Positions 11,275-15,880 of a DNA stretch of 15,880 nt are shown piece after piece (position 1 is the first letter of the stretch; each line of letters opens with the position of its first letter). Both the position numbers and the translations under genes were made by a program. The stretch is from the NCBI GenBank assembly GCA_002366755.1, contig DFBV01000107.1, positions 1 through 15,880 on the forward strand, in the 5' to 3' direction. The DNA is from Anaerolineales bacterium UBA3071. GTDB lineage: Bacteria; Chloroflexota; Anaerolineae; UBA3071. Under the pieces are notes generated by a model. That model did no database searches and was not told the DNA's origin. It was given only the letters and a program-made list of their open reading frames with translations.

Positions 11275-11622
11275 ATGAAAACCAAAGCCCAACAGACGAA
11301 GGGACTGGTCAGAGTAGCGACCCTCGTTTCCTGTTCCCCTGCCGTGCTCAGCTACCGTGTAGTTGAAGGTGGCGACGACACGGTAGGCATCTTCTTCCCG
11401 GGCAAGACCATCCTGGCACGCCGGCCTGGCTACGAACACGTCAACCTGACCGACCCTGAGCAGGTGGTGATGCGCTCCATCGTCACCAATGCTAGTTCCG
11501 GCCGGCTGGTACGGGCATCGTTCTACACGCCCGTCGGCGACCCCTTGGCCAATCGCCAGGCCCGCCTGCTGCTGCGCGGGCAGGCCCGCAGGATGCGCCA
11601 CCAGGCGGAGGTGATGGGATGA
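11275..11622 (+). CDS. Hypothetical protein, first gene of the nuclease cassette
   Basis: The gene encodes 115 residues from the ATG at 11275, chosen because AAGGAG lies at proper spacing and the upstream open stretch is structured leader. I do not recognise a family. The first 85 residues look beta-rich (RVATLVSCSPAVLSYRVVEG, TVGIFFPGKTILA), and the C-terminus is a basic helix (NRQARLLLRGQARRMRHQAEVMG) that could bind nucleic acid. No membrane segment or signal peptide is seen. The stop overlaps the start of the nuclease gene (ATGA at 11619-11622), so the two are translationally coupled and the protein probably works with the nuclease. Confidence 0.75.
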   Translation: MKTKAQQTKGLVRVATLVSCSPAVLSYRVVEGGDDTVGIFFPGKTILARRPGYEHVNLTDPEQVVMRSIVTNASSGRLVRASFYTPVGDPLANRQARLLLRGQARRMRHQAEVMG

Positions 11623-12374
11623 GAGATCACCTCAGCCACAGCCAGATCTCGATGCTCCTCAGATGCAGCGAGGAGTACAGGCTCGTCTATGTGGAAGGCC
11701 GACCCCGGCCGCTCGTTCCGGCCATCATGCTGGGGCAAGCGTACCATAAGGCGCTGGAGTTCGGCTTCAAGGCCCGGCTGACCGACGGCACGGAACTGAG
11801 CGTGGCCGAAATCCGCCAAGTGACCAACGACGCCTGGGCCATGGCCGTCGCTGGCGAGGAGATCGCCTGGAACGGTGCCAAGCTCGACGAGCTGCGGGAT
11901 CAGGCCGCTACCTTGGCGGCGCTCTACTGGCAGCAGGTCGCTCCCGCCGTGAAGCCGGAAGCGGTGGAGGTGCGCTTCGAGATCGAGGTTCCGCAGGTAG
12001 ACTTACCCTTCGTGGGCATCATCGACCTGGTGGACGACGGCACGCTGGTGGACCACAAGACAGCCAGCCGGTCTTGGTCACAGACGAGGGTAGACAAAGA
12101 CATCCAGGCAGCAGCCTACCTGTATGCGCACTGGCGGCAGACCGGCGAGTTGGCTTCCGGCTTTCGCTTCGATGTGGCGGTCAAAAACAAGAAGCCGAAG
12201 ATCCTGCAACTCTCGACTACCCGCAGCGAGCAGCAGCTTCTGCAGTACGAGCGGCTGCTGCAAGCAGCGTGGGGTCAGATCCAGGCTGGTATCTTCGTGC
12301 CCAACCCCACGGCCTGGAACTGCACGCCAAGATACTGCCCCTTCTGGCGCGAATGCCAGGAAGGTCAGACATGA
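11619..12374 (+). CDS. PD-(D/E)XK nuclease, RecB/Cas4-like, with probable Fe-S cluster
   Basis: The gene encodes 251 residues. The nuclease motifs appear in order: His43 (GQAYHKALE), Asp136 (VGIIDLVDDG), Asp145-x-Lys147 (LVDHKTA) and Gln163-x3-Tyr167 (DIQAAAYLY). This is the PDDEXK_1 layout of RecB, AddB and Cas4. Four cysteines fit the split Fe-S cluster of AddB/Cas4: Cys16 near the N-terminus (LLRCSEEYRL) and Cys235, Cys240 and Cys246 at the C-terminus (WNCTPRYCPFWREC). It would be a metal-dependent DNA exonuclease making single strands for the neighbouring SSB and Rad52-like protein. It is coupled by ATGA overlaps at both ends. I call it Cas4-like by fold only, since no other cas genes or CRISPR array are present. 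Confidence 0.85.
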   Translation: MRDHLSHSQISMLLRCSEEYRLVYVEGRPRPLVPAIMLGQAYHKALEFGFKARLTDGTELSVAEIRQVTNDAWAMAVAGEEIAWNGAKLDELRDQAATLAALYWQQVAPAVKPEAVEVRFEIEVPQVDLPFVGIIDLVDDGTLVDHKTASRSWSQTRVDKDIQAAAYLYAHWRQTGELASGFRFDVAVKNKKPKILQLSTTRSEQQLLQYERLLQAAWGQIQAGIFVPNPTAWNCTPRYCPFWRECQEGQT

Positions 12375-12703
12375 TCACCTTGACCTCCCCGCAGACTACT
12401 GGAAAATGGACGGCGGAGCAATGGGCACACGAGATTCTGGCCCAATCCGCCGCACGGCTTGAAGAGGCCCGTTCCAGAAGGCCCCCAGCGCTGGCTGAGA
12501 TGACGTCTGATGAGTTGGCCTCCGAGCTGCGGGACGCCGAGGCCCAGCGCCAGGTGGTGAAGTACCGCCGAGGCCCACAAGCATCGCAGACGAAAGTCTG
12601 GGCACGGCGACGAAAGGCCAACATCCGGAGCGAACTGAAGCGCCGAGGGCTACCGACCGGGGGCCGCAGGTTTCAGGAGTGGGCGGGGGCATCAAATGGC
12701 TAG
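12371..12703 (+). CDS. Hypothetical basic protein in the nuclease cassette
   Basis: The gene encodes 110 residues from the ATG at 12371, which overlaps the nuclease stop as ATGA. Longer readings of this frame run through the nuclease gene and are not real. It appears largely helical with many Arg and Glu residues. A middle part (LAEMTSDELASELRDAEAQRQVVKYRRG) may be a helical hairpin, and the C-terminal part is basic (KVWARRRKANIRSELKRRGLPTGGRRFQEW). I recognise no family. Nucleic-acid binding is plausible from charge only. It overlaps the next gene by 8 bp. Confidence 0.65.
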   Translation: MITLTSPQTTGKWTAEQWAHEILAQSAARLEEARSRRPPALAEMTSDELASELRDAEAQRQVVKYRRGPQASQTKVWARRRKANIRSELKRRGLPTGGRRFQEWAGASNG

Positions 12704-13046
12704 ATCTGCCCAATGGAACACTCCTGCAAGCACAGGTCCAGAAGCCGAAGAGGCCAAACGGGCGATCCACGAGGAGTTCAATTCGCCAGCGACGTTCTCG
12801 GTCAGACAACAACGCTGGACGCCTGGCATTCGAGGCAACGTTGGCGACGCCCTGACCCTGCTTGGCAAGGCCTGGGCTGAGCATCAGCGGGGAGAAGCTA
12901 GAAGCCCTGTCCCTTTCTACAAAATCGACGGGCGCACGGTTCACGCCTTGCGCCGGCGAGGATGGGTAGAAGGGAGAAAAGGACTGCCCCAACTGAGCTC
13001 TTTGGGACTTCGAGCCTTGAGAGAGTTCTGGCCCAAACGACTGTAG
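12696..13046 (+). CDS. Hypothetical protein with winged-helix-like C-terminus
   Basis: The gene encodes 116 residues, and its start overlaps the previous gene by 8 bp. The C-terminal half (FYKIDGRTVHALRRRGWVEGRKGLPQLSSLGLRALREFW) has the shape of a winged-helix DNA-binding unit: recognition helix, short wing, then a closing LSxLGxxAL helix as in restriction-type or MarR-like wH folds. The N-terminal half, with FSVRQQRWTPGIRGNVGDALTLL, is unfamiliar. It is the last gene of the cassette; the next gene has its own regulated leader 88 bp downstream. It could be a small regulator of the module, which is inference only. Confidence 0.65.
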   Translation: MARSAQWNTPASTGPEAEEAKRAIHEEFNSPATFSVRQQRWTPGIRGNVGDALTLLGKAWAEHQRGEARSPVPFYKIDGRTVHALRRRGWVEGRKGLPQLSSLGLRALREFWPKRL

Positions 13047-13130
13047 GAATAACCCCTGAGGGGGACGGACCAACCCCTTCGGGGGACGAGTCTGTCTCCC
13101 TCCACCAGACGATGACGCAAGGAGACAGAC
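13047..13130 (+). promoter_or_regulatory. Second copy of the ribosome-binding-site switch, before the AAA+ gene
   Basis: GTCTGTCTCC (13090-13099) pairs perfectly over 10 bp with GGAGACAGAC (13121-13130), hiding the AAGGAG ribosome binding site. GTCTG can instead pair with the internal CAGAC at 13106-13110. Two small G/C hairpins lie upstream (CCCC-TGA-GGGG and CCCC-TTC-GGGG, about 13053-13084), each followed by GGGGGAC. Layout and sequence match 11198-11274. No promoter of its own is clear. Confidence 0.65.
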
Positions 13131-13134
13131 AACA

Positions 13135-14844
13135 ATGGCAAAACGACGACGTTCATCCTCCGGCCGGTTGGCGGGGACGAGTATCACCAGCTTCCTGTAT
13201 AACAGCAGCAGGCCGGTGGATCTCTGTCCGGCCATCGTGGGTCAAGAGGAGATCCCCGAGAAGTGGCGAGCCTGCCGCAACACCGGCGGCTCCGGCGCCA
13301 TCAGCAAGCATATCGTCAAGGCAGTCTGCGCTGCCCTGACGGGCACCGTGGGCCAGGCTTACCCCAGCCGCTCCAGCGGTCAGGCGTATGGCCACTGCAA
13401 GTCCACCAGCGGCAGTCGCGGCTACGAGGTCTCCGTGGACAACACCACGGGGATCGTCACCGCAGCGCACATCGGGTATCAGATCCCCATGGCCTACCTG
13501 GTGGAGGCCCTGGTGCGCCCGGAAGAGGCTGGAGACCTCTGGCGGGCCTGGCTGAAGCTGGTGGAAACATTCCTGGATGCCGGCTTCGGCCTGCCCATCT
13601 CCAAGGGCGAGCTCCAGCGACTGGACCCAAAACGGCACGAGGAGATCCTGGGCCACATCCTCTGGGTCAGTGACGAGTTGTACTACTGGACTCGCTACGC
13701 TGACGCCGAGGAGCCCGATCCCAGCGACAGCCGTATCGAGGCACACGAGGTGCATACTGAAACGTCCCCCGGCTTCACACCCAACCTGGCGGTTGGCAAC
13801 AACGCTAACCTGCTCTTCGATCCCGATGCCCTGCGTCGGGCGTTGGGCGGGGCCGCGGCGAAGGCAGCCGAGAAGAAGGCAAAAGCCAAGGCCACAGCAG
13901 CCACGGCCAGCAAGTCCGGCTTCATCGGACCGCAACTGGCCTGGCTGATAGAGGACCTGGCCGATCGGGCCGGGGCCTGGGCCATCCTGCTCACCGGCGC
14001 CACGGGCACAGGCAAGACCCTCTGCGTGCGGGAGGCGGTGCGGTTGATGGATCTGCCGCACGAGGTCATCCCCGGCTCGGAGGGGTTAGAGGACCGGGAC
14101 TTCATCGGCGCCCTCTTGCTGGCTGGCGGCGAGACCCGCTTCGTGGATGGCCCTCTCACGAGGGCCTGTCGCAGGGGCAGCGCTGCCGACTTCCCAGACG
14201 ACTTCCTACTCCTCTGGATCAAGGAGATCACCCGCATGCGGCCTCAACAGCTCAACCTGATGACATCCTTCATGGATGTACGTTCAGGCCACGAGCTCGA
14301 TCTCATGGGCGTGGTGCCGGAGGTGACCAGCCTCCGCGACAGGTATCACCTGCTGGAGATCCCCGATACCACGGAGCGCATCGCTGTGCCCGTGGAGCGG
14401 TTGGCCATCGTGGCCGACTGTAATATCGGGGGGCAGTACGCGGTGCGGGCCCTGGACCCGGCCCTGGACCGGCGGTTCTCGGCTCAATACGAGCTGGAAT
14501 ACCTGCCAGCGGCTGACGAAGCCAGGCTGCTCGAAGAGCGATCGGGGTTGCCTACAATCACGTGCCACAAGATGGTCCAGGTAGCCAACGAGACCCGGCG
14601 TTTGTACGAAAATGCGGAAGTGACGGCTCCGCTAGACACCGGCTCCCTGATGGCCTGGGGGGCCAAGGTCAAGCGGGGCTGGCGTGACGGCCTGGCAGGG
14701 GCAGATCTGCTAACCCTGCTGGCCACCGCTGCCAACACCACCTGGATGACCCGTGTCGCCGGCCGTGATCACCGCGGTCGCGTGGATGCGGGGACGAAGC
14801 AGGGTCTTCTCGACTTCATCGCCACCGCCTTTGGCATCAGCTAG
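13135..14844 (+). CDS. MoxR/CobS-like AAA+ ATPase with altered Walker B
   Basis: The gene encodes 569 residues. The N-terminal part (about 1-240) is unfamiliar and followed by an Ala/Lys-rich linker (238-260). The AAA_5-type domain runs from about 262. It contains Walker A GATGTGKT (288-295), a Walker B region FLLLWIKEITRM (357-368), sensor-1 Asn430 (LAIVADCNIGG) and the arginine motif ALDRRF (444-448). MoxR-type ATPases usually have LDE here. The Asp is replaced by Lys363 while Glu364 is kept, so magnesium binding may be weakened or met otherwise. MoxR and CobS proteins remodel partners together with a VWA or CobT-like protein, and such a partner follows 10 bp downstream. It may load or release something in the element's life cycle, but the substrate cannot be told. 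Expression is likely controlled by the leader stem. Confidence 0.85.
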   Translation: MAKRRRSSSGRLAGTSITSFLYNSSRPVDLCPAIVGQEEIPEKWRACRNTGGSGAISKHIVKAVCAALTGTVGQAYPSRSSGQAYGHCKSTSGSRGYEVSVDNTTGIVTAAHIGYQIPMAYLVEALVRPEEAGDLWRAWLKLVETFLDAGFGLPISKGELQRLDPKRHEEILGHILWVSDELYYWTRYADAEEPDPSDSRIEAHEVHTETSPGFTPNLAVGNNANLLFDPDALRRALGGAAAKAAEKKAKAKATAATASKSGFIGPQLAWLIEDLADRAGAWAILLTGATGTGKTLCVREAVRLMDLPHEVIPGSEGLEDRDFIGALLLAGGETRFVDGPLTRACRRGSAADFPDDFLLLWIKEITRMRPQQLNLMTSFMDVRSGHELDLMGVVPEVTSLRDRYHLLEIPDTTERIAVPVERLAIVADCNIGGQYAVRALDPALDRRFSAQYELEYLPAADEARLLEERSGLPTITCHKMVQVANETRRLYENAEVTAPLDTGSLMAWGAKVKRGWRDGLAGADLLTLLATAANTTWMTRVAGRDHRGRVDAGTKQGLLDFIATAFGIS

Positions 14845-14854
14845 GAGGTGAGCA

Positions 14855-15880
14855 ATGAAGACAAAACTAGACCTGAGCACCATGCGCGCCGGTCTTCAGT
14901 GGTGGCAATGGCGCACGGCCAGCCGCCGCTTGGGGATCTGGCTCAAGGCTATCCTCGGCGGGGCCTGGTACTCCGTGGACTTCGACGAGGAGTTCCCTTA
15001 CCCAGGGGCGCACAGCCGCGAGCTCCGGAGCATCATCCTCAACCCCACCGAGTGGACCGCCCGGTACTTCGAGACGTGGCGGCTGGCGGTGGAAGGGGGG
15101 AAGGCATACCCCTGGCTGGGCGAGATCGACGACCTGGCAACGATGCAATGGCTATGCTGCAAGGCCGTTGCTGCACACGAAGTCGGGCATGCTCGCTACA
15201 GCGGTGACCCACCGGAGGGAAGCCTGCTGGCAAAGCTGGAGAACATGCTGGACGACGAGCGCATCGAGCGAGGCATGGCTCGCCTCTACCCCATCCTGGG
15301 AGCCTACTTCAACCTGACGGGGGACGTGACCTGGCTGCAGCCGCCGGCCATCGACTCTGCCGACGACAGCCCCTTCCGGGTGATCCAGGCTGTGCTGCTG
15401 CACCGCTGGGAACACGACCGGCCCGACTGGGAGAGCAAGATCCAACTGAGCGAAACCAATCAGGCACGGTGGGAAAAGGTGCGCCCTCTCGTCGAGGCCG
15501 CCTGGGACGCTCCCAGGCCCGAAGGGGTCATCGAGGCGGCGCGAGAGATCCTGCGCATTCTGGATCTGCCAGAGGACAAGCCAGAACCAGAGATCCCTGA
15601 CTGGCTCAAGTGGCTGCTGGAACTGCTCGCCGACGCCATGAAGGAGGCTCGCGGCGCTGCCGGCGGGAAGCCGGAGGAACTGCCTTCCGGTGCCGCCGGA
15701 GAGGGCAAGGGCCACAGGCCTTCCTCGACAGAGAGCGTGGATGACCACCTGCCCAGCGGTGATAACCCCGCCGGAACGCGTGTGAAACCAACGGACTACG
15801 GCTACCTGGAGGATGCTGCCCGGCCCTACGTGACCAGGCTGGTGGCGGCGCTGCAACTACCCCAGCCGCAGCAGGACATG
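14855..15880 (+). CDS. CobT/VWA-type MoxR partner with HEVGH motif (runs off window)
   Basis: The frame is open from the ATG at 14855 (ribosome binding site GGAGGTG) to the window end, 342 codons with no stop. Residues 1-100 are aromatic-rich helix and strand (LQWWQWRTASRRLGIWLK...). A zinc-peptidase-like motif HEVGH lies at 108-112, with a downstream LENMLDDERIE (Glu135) as a likely third ligand. This pattern is known in CobT-like and phage VWA proteins paired with MoxR or CobS ATPases. Residues about 230-300 form an acidic and Pro/Gly-rich linker, after which a new domain starts. A VWA/MIDAS domain would be expected beyond the window and cannot be seen here. The start is 10 bp after the ATPase stop, so the two form an operon. 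Whether the HEVGH site is catalytic is unknown. Confidence 0.78.
   Translation, partial: MKTKLDLSTMRAGLQWWQWRTASRRLGIWLKAILGGAWYSVDFDEEFPYPGAHSRELRSIILNPTEWTARYFETWRLAVEGGKAYPWLGEIDDLATMQWLCCKAVAAHEVGHARYSGDPPEGSLLAKLENMLDDERIERGMARLYPILGAYFNLTGDVTWLQPPAIDSADDSPFRVIQAVLLHRWEHDRPDWESKIQLSETNQARWEKVRPLVEAAWDAPRPEGVIEAAREILRILDLPEDKPEPEIPDWLKWLLELLADAMKEARGAAGGKPEELPSGAAGEGKGHRPSSTESVDDHLPSGDNPAGTRVKPTDYGYLEDAARPYVTRLVAALQLPQPQQDM

Noticed and set aside
12396..13235. Long minus-strand open frame opposite the nuclease cassette
   Set aside because: It lies antisense to three well-supported overlapping genes, has no recognisable domain and is a GC-rich shadow frame.

Overview
The window looks like GC-rich DNA from an uncultivated Chloroflexota bacterium (Anaerolineae/Caldilineae-like). 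The RHS cores end in the VLNNPxxYTDPTG style common there, and one short palindromic repeat encodes the LPVGRQ peptide when it lands in genes. This placement is an inference from motifs, not a database result.

Left part (1-3850), a decaying accessory region: two RHS tip fragments joined out of frame, a small two-helix membrane protein that could be an immunity partner, a third RHS fragment joined directly to the C-terminal end of a PqqB-like metallo-beta-lactamase-fold gene, a broken WGR-domain remnant on the minus strand, and an intact minus-strand tyrosine recombinase with its own near-consensus promoter.

Middle (3930-7523), nested insertion sequences: an IS3-family element whose orfB is broken by a 25-bp palindrome and cut off by an IS21-family element. 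The IS21 copy has an intact istB. Its istA carries a 21-bp in-frame palindrome insert and a 2-bp frameshift. The 3' part of the IS3 element does not reappear beyond the IS21 right end.

Right part (7524-15880), a phage- or plasmid-like recombination module: a short SSB, a Rad52-like annealing protein with two DUF3820-like C-terminal modules, a four-gene overlapping cassette containing a RecB/Cas4-like nuclease with a probable Fe-S cluster, then a MoxR-like AAA+ ATPase with an unusual Walker B and a CobT/VWA-type partner carrying HEVGH that runs off the window. SSB, annealase and exonuclease together suggest single-strand-annealing recombination or replication of a mobile element.

The most unusual part is the RNA and DNA structure between these genes. 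There are six 60-bp palindromic elements (five exactly 60 bp, one 59) with compensatory stem changes. The gene leaders can fold their ribosome binding sites into stems, two of them with a conserved alternative pairing partner. There are two tRNA-like acceptor/T-arm minihelices just after terminator hairpins, three GACGACC-hairpin modules, and a candidate sRNA with its own promoter and terminator. I read this as an RNA-regulated recombination module of a mobile element that I do not recognise from any described family.
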